Of a stretch of DNA of 22,384 nucleotides, positions 14,720-21,831 are shown one piece after another. This stretch comes from Anaerolineaceae bacterium (GTDB lineage Bacteria > Chloroflexota > Anaerolineae > Anaerolineales > Villigracilaceae). How positions within the stretch are numbered: position 1 is the first letter of the stretch; the number at the start of each line of letters is the position of its first letter. The notes under the pieces are model-generated. The model did not search any database and had not been told where the DNA came from. It saw only the letters and a list, made by a program, of their open reading frames with translations. Where the stretch lies: positions 1 through 22,384 of the forward strand of contig BQMV01000130.1 in assembly GCA_022181005.1 (NCBI GenBank), read 5' to 3'. The position numbers and the translations under genes were made by a program.

Positions 14720-15517
14720 TTACCTTTGACAGTTTGGGCAGTAATGCGTGCCTCGTTGACCGACGACCATGCGCTTAATTATAGCGCCGCAGTTTTGACA
14801 TGGATATCCTTCGCGATCGTATACTCGAAAATAATTTTGAAATTCTCCGCCGCGATAGACCCAATCAATGGTCGCGCCGTTGCGGCGGATGCCTTCTTGC
14901 AAGACGTTTTGGATCGCGTCGCGCAACGCTTCCGCCTGTTTTGCCGTGACTGAACTCGAATCGCGTTGCGGATGCAGTTTGGCGATGTTCAGCGCTTCGT
15001 CGGTGTAAATATTGCCCAGTCCGGCGATAAACGTTTGGTCGAGCAGCAATGGTTTGAGTTGACGATGCCTTTTGTGTAACGCCGCATAGAGCCATTGCGA
15101 CGTAAATTCATTGTCGAGAGGCTCGGGTCCGAGTTTGCCCAGAATATCCGCAGGATTGCTTGTTAGCCAGACGCGCCCGAACTTGCGCGTGTCATTGAAT
15201 GCAACCGATCTGCCGCCTGACACATTAATGATAAGTCGATCGTGTTTTGCGGCTGAGAGAGTTCCGTCTTTAATATACAAGTCGCCGCTCATGCGGAGAT
15301 GGATGAGCAGGCTGTATGAGGAGAGGCGAAAGATCAAATATTTAGCGCGCCGACCAATATCTACAATCCGCTGTCCTTGAATCTGCTCTTTGAATTTTCC
15401 CGGCGATGGCGTGGCGAGCGTGCGCGTCCAGCGCAGATCGGCGGACAGAATCGTCCTATTAACAAGTTCAGGCTTAAGTTTTCGAGCGATTGTTTCGACT
15501 TCGGGGAGTTCGGGCAT
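14720..15517 (-). CDS. mutM: Formamidopyrimidine-DNA glycosylase
   Basis: Bifunctional base-excision repair enzyme that removes 8-oxoguanine and formamidopyrimidines and cuts the abasic site. It has 265 residues, normal for Fpg. The N-terminal catalytic PELPEVETI is intact with Pro2 and Glu3, and Lys59 lies in RRAKYLIF. The helix-two-turn-helix segment is QTFIAGLGNIYTDEAL (161-176). The C-terminal zinc finger has C240, C243, C260 and C263. It sits downstream of prs, separated by 79 bp that contain an inverted repeat, and 8 bp upstream of the Pro-rich protein gene. Confidence 0.97.
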   Translation of the reverse strand: MPELPEVETIARKLKPELVNRTILSADLRWTRTLATPSPGKFKEQIQGQRIVDIGRRAKYLIFRLSSYSLLIHLRMSGDLYIKDGTLSAAKHDRLIINVSGGRSVAFNDTRKFGRVWLTSNPADILGKLGPEPLDNEFTSQWLYAALHKRHRQLKPLLLDQTFIAGLGNIYTDEALNIAKLHPQRDSSSVTAKQAEALRDAIQNVLQEGIRRNGATIDWVYRGGEFQNYFRVYDREGYPCQNCGAIIKRMVVGQRGTHYCPNCQR

Positions 15518-15540
15518 GTTCGATATCGGGCGTTAGGGTG

Positions 15541-15593
15541 TAGTTTCAAGTTCCAAGCGTCGAGTCTCACGCGGCGTTTGAAACTTGAAACTA
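15541..15593. repeat. Imperfect 19-bp inverted repeat between prs and mutM
   Basis: Arms at 15541-15559 (TAGTTTCAAGTTCCAAGCG) and 15575-15593 pair at 17 of 19 positions, around a 15-base GC-rich centre. On the plus strand the right arm runs into TTTTT, so it looks like an intrinsic terminator, but no plus-strand gene ends here. On the minus strand it begins three bases after the prs stop without a U tract. It could separate prs from mutM transcripts, stabilise the prs 3' end, or be a dispersed intergenic repeat; the GTTTCAAGTT words also repeat inside each arm. Confidence 0.6.
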
Positions 15594-15596
15594 TTT

Positions 15597-16589
15597 TTAC
15601 TCGTTGAACATCTCTCCCACGCTGCGACCTTCATGCGCGCGCTGGATGACTTCGCCTAACATGGGCGCGATAGACAGCACAGTAATGCGCCCTTTGAGCG
15701 CTTGGAGTTTTCGGCGCGGAAGAGGAACGGTGTCGGTGGTAATAATGCGCTTGATCGGCAGTTTTGCCAACCGTTCTGCCGCTCCTTTTGAAAGCAGCGG
15801 ATGCACAAATGCCAGATACACATCGCGCGCGCCGTTCCTTTTGACCACGCCAACCGCTTGTTCGATAGAACCGCCGGTCAATACTTCATCGTCTACGATT
15901 AATACATCTTTGCCCCGCACGTTTCCGATCAAAGTTAACGCCTCCGCTTTTGAGCTGTTTCCCACGCGTCGCTTTTCGACAAAGGCGATTGGGGCGTCCA
16001 GATCGCGGGCGTAATTGCGTCCCTTTTTGGCAAATCCTAGATCGGTGGACACTACAACGAGATTTTTCATTTGCGCGCGCAAATGTTGACTGATATGCGC
16101 GGTAATCATGTGCGAAGCGGTCAGCACGTCGCCAGGGATTGAGAAGAATCCCTGAATTTGACCCGCATGCGGATCGAACGTCATATAACGATCGGCTCCT
16201 GCGGCTTCGATCATATCGGCGACAAGGCGCGCGCTAATAGAGACGCGCGGCTGATCTTTTTTATCTGAACGGCCATAACAGAGATACGGAACGACTGCCG
16301 TGATGCGCGCCGCCGAGTCGAGACGGATGGTCTGAATCATAATGAGCAGTTCCATTAAGTTGTAATGCACCGGCGAAGAGGTGGTCTGAATAACGTAAGC
16401 GTCTTGTCCGCGCGCGCTGTTTTTCAATTTAATAAAAATATTTTCATTGGGGAACTCAATGATCTCGCACGGGCTGAGAGGTTGGTTCAAATAAGCGGCG
16501 ATCCTTTGCGCCAGGTCGGGCGAACCTGAACCTGCATATAGTTTAATGTTGCCGTACATTTTCATGCTGTGCGAATGATGCTGGGTCAT
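15597..16589 (-). CDS. prs: Ribose-phosphate pyrophosphokinase
   Basis: Makes PRPP from ribose 5-phosphate and ATP for nucleotide, His and Trp synthesis. It has 330 residues. Landmarks are YAGSGSPDLAQRI (18-30), FPNENIFIKLK (46-56), YGRSDKKDQPRVSISAR (105-121), TFDPHAGQIQGFFSIPGD (137-154) and the PRPP loop VDDEVLTGGS (232-241). Several residues differ from the textbook enzyme (DLHAGQIQGFF reads FDPHAGQIQGFF; DDMIDTGGT reads DDEVLTGGS), so it is a divergent Prs, though the catalytic regions are present. The ATG at 16589 overlaps the meaB stop as ATGA and has AAGGAG five bases upstream, so the pair is translationally coupled. It is unusual to find prs behind meaB. Confidence 0.92.
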   Translation of the reverse strand: MTQHHSHSMKMYGNIKLYAGSGSPDLAQRIAAYLNQPLSPCEIIEFPNENIFIKLKNSARGQDAYVIQTTSSPVHYNLMELLIMIQTIRLDSAARITAVVPYLCYGRSDKKDQPRVSISARLVADMIEAAGADRYMTFDPHAGQIQGFFSIPGDVLTASHMITAHISQHLRAQMKNLVVVSTDLGFAKKGRNYARDLDAPIAFVEKRRVGNSSKAEALTLIGNVRGKDVLIVDDEVLTGGSIEQAVGVVKRNGARDVYLAFVHPLLSKGAAERLAKLPIKRIITTDTVPLPRRKLQALKGRITVLSIAPMLGEVIQRAHEGRSVGEMFNE

Positions 16590-17611
16590 GGCTGCTCCTT
16601 GGTTGCGCGAGGCGTTTGCGGGCGTTCTGTTTGCGCTAAGAATTGCGCCGCTTCTATCGGCGAGAGGCTGTGCGAGAAGACTCTCTCTAAAGCAGATTCA
16701 AATGCGCCCTCTGGAAGTCCTTCTAGAAATTGCGTCATCAATGTATCGCGCACGAGCGCTTCCGTTTCCGAGCGCAATCGGGCGCGCTCTCGAGCGTTCC
16801 ATTCTCCGCTTGTGCGCAGATATTGCATATGTTTGGCGATGGATTCGATCACTTTTGCGATGCCGGAGCCGTCGGTTGCAATCGTTTTATTGATGGGAGG
16901 AATCCATGTGTTGGGCGGAGGTTTGTGCGCTTTGACCGTCATGGCTTGTCCGTGATGATATACGCGCGAGACGGGACGAGCGAGTTCGAGCGAAGAACGC
17001 AGCGCGCGTTCAGTGTGTTCCACGCCGGGACGATCCGCTTTGTTAATGACAAGCACGTCGGCGATCTCTAAAATTCCCGCTTTAATGGCTTGGATGTCGT
17101 CGCCCAGCCCGGGCGCTTCAACGACGAGCGTGGTGTGCGCGAGCCGCGCAATCTCCACTTCGCTTTGCCCTGCGCCGACCGTTTCGATGATGACGATTTC
17201 ATATCCAGCCGCGTCAAAGACTTGCGCCAACGCTGCGGTGGTTTGCGCGATTCCGCCGACTGAGCCGCGCGAAGCCATCGAGCGGATAAATACGCCGTCG
17301 TCGCCGGAGAGATCGCGCATACGCACGCGATCGCCTAACACCGCTCCGCCCGTGAACGGACTCGATGGATCAACCGCGATGACGGCGACTTTCTTTTGGT
17401 CCATTTTGCGATACTGTAAAACTAACTGATTTACAAGCGACGACTTGCCCGTCCCTGGCGAACCGGTGACTCCGATCAGATGCGCCTTGCCGGTGTGCGA
17501 AAAAAGTTCCGCAAGCGCGGCGCGTCCTTCGGGCGAGTTGTTTTCTACCAGCGTAAGCAGGCGCGATAATGCAAGGCGGTTGCCTTTGAGAACTTGTTGG
17601 GTCAATGACAT
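16586..17611 (-). CDS. meaB: MeaB-family GTPase, chaperone of methylmalonyl-CoA mutase
   Basis: G3E-type GTPase that loads and protects the B12 cofactor of acyl-CoA mutases. It has 341 residues from the ATG at 17611. Walker A is GSPGTGKS (50-57), then VAVIAVDPSSPFTGGAVLGD, RVRMRDL, SMASRGSVGGIAQ, the switch ETVGAGQSEVE (143-153), VVEAPGLGDDIQAIKAGI and NKAD (190-193). The C-terminal helical part includes TEALVRDTLMTQFLEGLPEG. A TTG in frame at 17635 is possible but would start inside the upstream palindrome. No Shine-Dalgarno precedes the ATG. It follows the B12-binding subunit gene and overlaps prs by four bases. Confidence 0.93.
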   Translation of the reverse strand: MSLTQQVLKGNRLALSRLLTLVENNSPEGRAALAELFSHTGKAHLIGVTGSPGTGKSSLVNQLVLQYRKMDQKKVAVIAVDPSSPFTGGAVLGDRVRMRDLSGDDGVFIRSMASRGSVGGIAQTTAALAQVFDAAGYEIVIIETVGAGQSEVEIARLAHTTLVVEAPGLGDDIQAIKAGILEIADVLVINKADRPGVEHTERALRSSLELARPVSRVYHHGQAMTVKAHKPPPNTWIPPINKTIATDGSGIAKVIESIAKHMQYLRTSGEWNARERARLRSETEALVRDTLMTQFLEGLPEGAFESALERVFSHSLSPIEAAQFLAQTERPQTPRATKEQP

Positions 17612-17625
17612 GGCTGTAAAAACGA

Positions 17626-17651
17626 AAGTACGCAATATATATTGCGTACTT
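17626..17651. terminator. Perfect 26-bp palindrome with T-rich tail between the B12-subunit gene and meaB
   Basis: A perfect 26-bp palindrome (half-site AAGTACGCAATAT) begins directly after the stop codon of the B12-binding subunit gene. In minus-strand RNA it would form an 11-bp stem with a four-base loop. It is followed three bases later by TTTTT just before the meaB ATG. That is the shape of a weak intrinsic terminator or attenuator; a dimeric repressor operator is the main alternative. It fills most of the 40-bp gap. Confidence 0.6.
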
Positions 17652-18050
17652 CTATGATTTCATCGCCTCGCGAATTTCTTTGACGATCTCCTCGGTGGAT
17701 GCGCCGGGACCATAAATGCCGGTAATGCCCATCGCTTTCAAACGGGGCATGTCCTCATCGGGGATAATGCCCCCGATGAACACTTTCACTTGATCTTGTC
17801 CGTTGGCTTTGAGCAGCTCCATAATGCGCGGAGCGAGAGCCATGTGCGCGCCTGAAAGAATGGACAACCCCACTACGTCCACGTCTTCCTGCAGCGCGGC
17901 TTCGGCGATCATCTCTGGAGTTTGGCGCAAGCCGGTGTAGATCACTTCCATGCCGGCGTCGCGTAATGCGCGCGCCACCACCTTAGCGCCGCGATCATGC
18001 CCGTCTAGCCCGGGTTTGGCAACTAAAACACGTATCATATGTTCGCTCAT
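17652..18050 (-). CDS. Cobalamin-binding small subunit of methylmalonyl-CoA mutase type
   Basis: B12-binding Rossmann domain of 132 residues, equal to the C-terminal domain of methylmalonyl-CoA or related acyl-CoA mutases, here encoded on its own. The base-off ligand motif DGHDRG (lower-axial His in DxHxxG) is present, followed by AKVVARALRDAGMEVIYTG. The second loop VVGLSILSGAHMALAPRI and the third, FIGGIIPDEDMPRLKAMG then IYGPGAS, are also present. The catalytic large subunit is not in the window and must be encoded elsewhere. It heads the operon with meaB, prs and mutM. The start has a strong GGAGGA upstream and a TATAAT at 18084-18079, giving a leader of about 22 bases. Confidence 0.94.
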   Translation of the reverse strand: MSEHMIRVLVAKPGLDGHDRGAKVVARALRDAGMEVIYTGLRQTPEMIAEAALQEDVDVVGLSILSGAHMALAPRIMELLKANGQDQVKVFIGGIIPDEDMPRLKAMGITGIYGPGASTEEIVKEIREAMKS

Positions 18051-18078
18051 GCATCCTCCGCCAATGAATTCTAGCGTA

Positions 18079-18117
18079 ATTATACTATGAGGTTCATTCC
18101 TTAAAATATGCTATACT
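18079..18117. promoter_or_regulatory. Divergent promoter: B12-subunit operon and right-hand membrane operon
   Basis: Within the 73-bp divergent gap a minus-strand TATAAT (18084-18079) serves the B12-subunit operon. A plus-strand extended -10, TGCTATACT (hexamer 18112-18117), ends exactly six bases before the ATG at 18124, predicting a leaderless first transcript for the membrane operon. No good plus-strand -35 is seen at normal spacing, consistent with reliance on the TGn extension. Confidence 0.55.
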
Positions 18118-18123
18118 TTGTTT

Positions 18124-18363
18124 ATGCAATCGGATTTGGCTTGGTCACGTTGGGCGGAAGCGCTCAAACGACTCAAACTAGATGGGCTGGCGCTCTGGTT
18201 GCTCGAAGCGGGCGCGCCGTTCACTGCGCTTGGCGCGCAAGCTATGTATATGGTTCAACCTTTCGTTGGGGGAAAAGATTGGAGTTCGATCGCGTTCTTG
18301 CTTGAAAATAATGAAGAAATGCAAGCGTTTGCGCGCTTGCTGCAAGACGAGATGCCCGCATGA
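18124..18363 (+). CDS. Small protein of unknown function, 79 residues
   Basis: First gene of the membrane operon. The product is a small, mostly helical protein (MQSDLAWSRWAEALKRLKL at the start, then an Ala/Gly/Leu-rich middle and QPFVGGKDWSSIAFLLENNE). It has no clear transmembrane helix longer than about 16 hydrophobic residues. I recognise no family. The ATG at 18124 is preferred to a TTG six bases upstream, because that TTG overlaps the probable transcription start zone. Its end overlaps the next gene as ATGA, which supports it being real and translated. Confidence 0.72.
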   Translation: MQSDLAWSRWAEALKRLKLDGLALWLLEAGAPFTALGAQAMYMVQPFVGGKDWSSIAFLLENNEEMQAFARLLQDEMPA

Positions 18364-19109
18364 GCGTGCCAACAATTATCGGCGCTATTGTATTAATCGC
18401 AGCTGGGGCGCTTTTGCTTATATTTATTGTGTGGCGGAAGCGCGTTCCCGCAAGCCTGCGCCGCATTCGCGCATACGATCGCCTTAATCGCGACGCGGGA
18501 CTTTCGGTAGAAAGCGGAAAACGCCTGCATATTTCACTTGGGCGGGGGGATTTGTTGACTGCGCGCAACGCTTCGGCGTTTGCTGGGCTGGCAATGTTGC
18601 GTCAGATCGTCGAACGCGCCTCCGTCAGCGATCGTCCACCTGTCGTCACATCCGGCGATTCCGCGCTGACAATCCTTTCGCAAGACGCTTTACGCGCGGG
18701 CTATTCCGCCGCGGGCGCGGAAGAAGATTTTCGCGTCCCCGCCGGACGCTTAACCGGACTCTCGCCTTTTGCCTACGCTGCAGGGACGCTTCCCATCGCG
18801 CGCGATGAAGGCGTCTCAACGCATATAATCATCGGCGATCTGGGCGTCGAATCGGCGCTGATTGCTGATGCGGCGGAACGGCAGGGCGCCAGCCTTGTCG
18901 CCATGAGCGACGGGCTATCGGCGCAAGCGCTTCTATACGCCGCTGCGCCTGATCCATTGGTCGGCGAGGAATTATTTGCCGCCGGCGCTTATAGCGGCGC
19001 TGGCGCGTCTCATGAAGCTAGCTTAAACGCGCAAGACGTATTGCGCTGGCTGATCATTATAATCATGCTGGCTGGCGCGGCGTTGACGATTCTTGGGGTG
19101 AACTTCTAA
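18360..19109 (+). CDS. Membrane protein with central domain, possibly DUF6754
   Basis: Protein of 249 residues with an N-terminal membrane helix (about 5-25, IIGAIVLIAAGALLLIFIVW) and a C-terminal one (about 229-247, WLIIIIMLAGAALTILGV) enclosing a roughly 200-residue domain. That domain has an Ala/Gly-rich pattern including RLHISLGRGDLLTARNASAF, THIIIGDLGVESALIADAAE, LVAMSDGLSAQALLYAAA and GEELFAAGAYSGAGASHEAS. From memory this resembles DUF6754, an uncharacterised family; I could not verify it. The gene is coupled on both sides, by ATGA to the previous gene and TAATG to the next. Confidence 0.82.
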   Translation: MSVPTIIGAIVLIAAGALLLIFIVWRKRVPASLRRIRAYDRLNRDAGLSVESGKRLHISLGRGDLLTARNASAFAGLAMLRQIVERASVSDRPPVVTSGDSALTILSQDALRAGYSAAGAEEDFRVPAGRLTGLSPFAYAAGTLPIARDEGVSTHIIIGDLGVESALIADAAERQGASLVAMSDGLSAQALLYAAAPDPLVGEELFAAGAYSGAGASHEASLNAQDVLRWLIIIIMLAGAALTILGVNF

Positions 19110-19729
19110 TGCGGGTTACAGCAATTTTAACAACGGCGCTGGCGATGGCTGTCGCGTTCATTGTGCTGTTAGGATTTTTCTTCCCAGTTCCTGCGTTGTT
19201 AGAATTGCGGGCGATTCTCACAAACTGGGCGATGACGATTGGCGGCATGGCGGTTTTTATCGGCGTTTTAAACTTGGTCGCGGTTCATATCGGTAAAATT
19301 CAGAAACGTCAAAAAGGAAGCGGGTTAGGCGTCATCTTGGTTTTTTCATTGCTTAGTGTGTTCACATACGGCGTTCTGTTCGGCGTGGAAGATCCGTTGA
19401 TGCAGATGACCATGAATGCCGTGATTGCGCCAGTGGAAGCCGCGCTGATGGCGTTATTAGTCGTTACGTTAACGTATGCCGGCATCCGGCTTCTGCGTTG
19501 GCGTAGAGACTTGGCTGCGATTCTCTTTCTAGCCGTCGTTGTCCTCTTCCTAGCGGCGATGGCGCCGAAACCGTTTGACAACGGAATTTTGGATGGATTG
19601 ATTGTCAATGTCGCTGGGACGATCGCGCAAGGCGGCGCGCGCGGTTTGTTGATCGGCGTTGCGTTGGGCGCATTGTTGACGGGTCTGCGCGTGATGTTCG
19701 GCATAGACCGACCTTATGGGGGAGATTAA
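19109..19729 (+). CDS. Integral membrane protein of unknown function, about six helices
   Basis: Very hydrophobic 206-residue protein with predicted membrane helices near 5-27, 38-62, 73-93, 103-128, 135-151 and 165-190. Short basic loops (KIQKRQK, RLLRWRRD) suggest the inside faces. A negatively charged short loop GVEDPLMQ and a KPFDNGILDG loop are the only polar outer segments. I recognise no family. It overlaps the previous gene by one base and is two bases from the next, so its product probably works with them in one membrane assembly. Confidence 0.82.
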   Translation: MRVTAILTTALAMAVAFIVLLGFFFPVPALLELRAILTNWAMTIGGMAVFIGVLNLVAVHIGKIQKRQKGSGLGVILVFSLLSVFTYGVLFGVEDPLMQMTMNAVIAPVEAALMALLVVTLTYAGIRLLRWRRDLAAILFLAVVVLFLAAMAPKPFDNGILDGLIVNVAGTIAQGGARGLLIGVALGALLTGLRVMFGIDRPYGGD

Positions 19730-19731
19730 AT

Positions 19732-21831
19732 ATGGCGGAGATTCAATGCCCCAATTGCGGAAAAGATAACCCCGATTTCTTAGAACATTGTCAGTTTTGT
19801 CAAACGCCGCTTGCGGCGGGAGCGATAGTGCGCCCGGGCGACGATCCCGTAAAGATAGATACCGGCGAACTTGAACCGATTCTTCCAGAGTGGTTGCGAG
19901 ATATCCGTGAGAAGGGAAGAGATACAACGACGCTGGAGATCAAGCCGGAGGCGAACAAGCCTAAAGCCCAGAAGAGTGAACCGCTAGATCTGCTGGCGGG
20001 GCTCGCTTCGCAAACGGAGGACGACGGAGAAGAAATTCCCGATTGGCTTGCGGATATTGTGCCGTCGGCGCCGAAACGCCCACAAGCGAACGAGCCAGCG
20101 CTCGACGTTCAAGCGCCAGCCGAGGAGCCAGCCAAAGAACATGCTCAGCCTGCGCCAGCCGCAGACGATGAATTTTCTCAATGGTTTGCCGAAGCGTCGA
20201 AAGACTCGGCGCATCCGTTTGAATTGGAAGCAAGCGCGCCGCCTGTACAACCTTTCACAGAAGCGCCCGCTCAACCGCAAGCGGCGGAAGACCTGAGTTG
20301 GTTGTATTCTCTAGAAGAATCCTCTCAAAAAGAAATGCCGACTGTTGACGCGGAGTCGCAACCTCAATCGAATTTGGGTTGGCTTGAAGATCTCAATGCC
20401 ACGGCGGATGTAGCGGCGACCGACTCGATATCAGTTTGGCTGCCCGAACGGGACGAACTAGCCAGCGAATCTGCGCCTGAAGAAATTTCATCGTTGACCG
20501 AGCAAACAGATCCGTTACGCGGTTTGGCTGGCGATGATTTTATGCCTGCTTCGGGCGCGCTTGATGACTGGTTTCGCGAGACTGATCTTTCTGCTCAACC
20601 CTCCGCCGCAATCGAATTCAACGAATCGGACGATAGCAGCGATAGTCCTTTCGCAGCGCCCGAAACGCAAGCGGATGTTCCGCTATCGCCAGGCGAGTTG
20701 CCGAGTTGGGTTCAGAGTATGCGCCCGACCGAAGCGACAACCCAAAGCGATGCGGTTCGCCAGGGCGATTATGTTGCGTCTGAGAGTCAAGGTCCGCTGG
20801 CAGGCTTGGAGGGCGTAATTCCGCTTGTTCCAATTGGTTCGTCGCGCAGACCGAAAGCTTTTTCTCTCAAACTTCAGCCGACAGATGAGCAGATTGCGGG
20901 CGCTTCCTTATTGGAAAATATTCTCGCCAGCGAGACGACGCCGCGTCCGGTTGAAGCGCGGACGAATGTTGCGCCGCAACGCGCGTTACGTTGGGCGTTA
21001 TCCGCGCTCTTCCTCATTGCGCTTGGCGGGATGGCGTTTATGCGCACGGAATCTCTGTTAGCGCCTAGAGCGTTTGCGCCGCAAGTTGATTCGACGTTGA
21101 ATGCGGTCAATAGTCTTCCAAAAAATTCAATCGTATTAGTGGCGATAGATTACGAACCTGCGCTTGCGGGTGAAATGGAAGCGATAAGCGGCCCGTTGCT
21201 CGATCAACTTGCCTTGTCTGCACAGGCGCGTTTGGCGTTTGTGTCCACGTCGCCGAACGGCGTTGGTTTGGTCTCGCGGTTGTTGACGAATACGGGCGTG
21301 AGTCGGGCTGCGCCGCAAGGGCTAGGCTATCTTGAAGGCGAGAATTATGTCAACCTTGGATATTTGTCGGGCGGATTGATCGGCGTGCGCGAATTTCTGG
21401 AAGATCCGGCGCGGACGCTTCCACAGGCGGGGCAAGCGCCGAATTTTTCTGTCTCTGCAACAACCGATTATGCCGCGATTGTTATACTGACCGACCAGGC
21501 TGAGTCTGGGCAGGCATGGGTGGAACAATTGCATGCGCGCGGTCGCGCTGACTCGGCGTTCGCTGCGCAACCGTGGCTGGTCGTTGCCAGCGCGCAAGCG
21601 GCTCCGATCTTGTTGCCGTATTATTCGGCGCAACAGATCGCTGGTTTAGTCGGCGGGTTGTCGAATGCGGCGTATTATGAATTTATCAATGATTCGCGTC
21701 CGGGCATTGCGCGGAAATATTGGGATTCGTTTGGCGCGGGCGCGGCGCTCGCTGCCGCCTTGATGGCGCTGGGCGGCTTATGGAATCTGATCGCTGGTTT
21801 GCGGGCGCGAAAAAATGGCGAGGCGAGATAA
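19732..21831 (+). CDS. Zinc-ribbon protein with repeated Trp-Leu motifs and an extracytoplasmic domain
   Basis: Protein of 699 residues. An N-terminal zinc ribbon (C6, C9, C20, C23; CPNCGKDN then CQFCQTPL) is followed by an acidic, Pro/Ala-rich, probably disordered stretch to about residue 415. In that stretch eight short Trp motifs recur at W54, W105, W151, W190, W217, W236, W280 and W326 (for example LPEWLRDI, IPDWLADI, LGWLEDL, LDDWFRET, LPSWVQSM). A second motif, PLxGLxG, recurs near 261 and 355, with a looser copy near 84. Membrane helices at about 419-437 and 672-690 enclose a globular region (NSIVLVAIDYEPALAGEMEA, then LAFVSTSPNGVGLVSRL) probably outside the membrane. A GGGGGAG Shine-Dalgarno precedes the ATG. 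Function is unknown; the Trp motifs look like repeated docking sites. Confidence 0.87.
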   Translation: MAEIQCPNCGKDNPDFLEHCQFCQTPLAAGAIVRPGDDPVKIDTGELEPILPEWLRDIREKGRDTTTLEIKPEANKPKAQKSEPLDLLAGLASQTEDDGEEIPDWLADIVPSAPKRPQANEPALDVQAPAEEPAKEHAQPAPAADDEFSQWFAEASKDSAHPFELEASAPPVQPFTEAPAQPQAAEDLSWLYSLEESSQKEMPTVDAESQPQSNLGWLEDLNATADVAATDSISVWLPERDELASESAPEEISSLTEQTDPLRGLAGDDFMPASGALDDWFRETDLSAQPSAAIEFNESDDSSDSPFAAPETQADVPLSPGELPSWVQSMRPTEATTQSDAVRQGDYVASESQGPLAGLEGVIPLVPIGSSRRPKAFSLKLQPTDEQIAGASLLENILASETTPRPVEARTNVAPQRALRWALSALFLIALGGMAFMRTESLLAPRAFAPQVDSTLNAVNSLPKNSIVLVAIDYEPALAGEMEAISGPLLDQLALSAQARLAFVSTSPNGVGLVSRLLTNTGVSRAAPQGLGYLEGENYVNLGYLSGGLIGVREFLEDPARTLPQAGQAPNFSVSATTDYAAIVILTDQAESGQAWVEQLHARGRADSAFAAQPWLVVASAQAAPILLPYYSAQQIAGLVGGLSNAAYYEFINDSRPGIARKYWDSFGAGAALAAALMALGGLWNLIAGLRARKNGEAR

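Noticed and set aside
15604..16014. Open frame on the plus strand antisense to prs
   Set aside because: It lies fully within prs, has low-complexity composition and no family features; high-GC third-position bias produces such shadows throughout the window.
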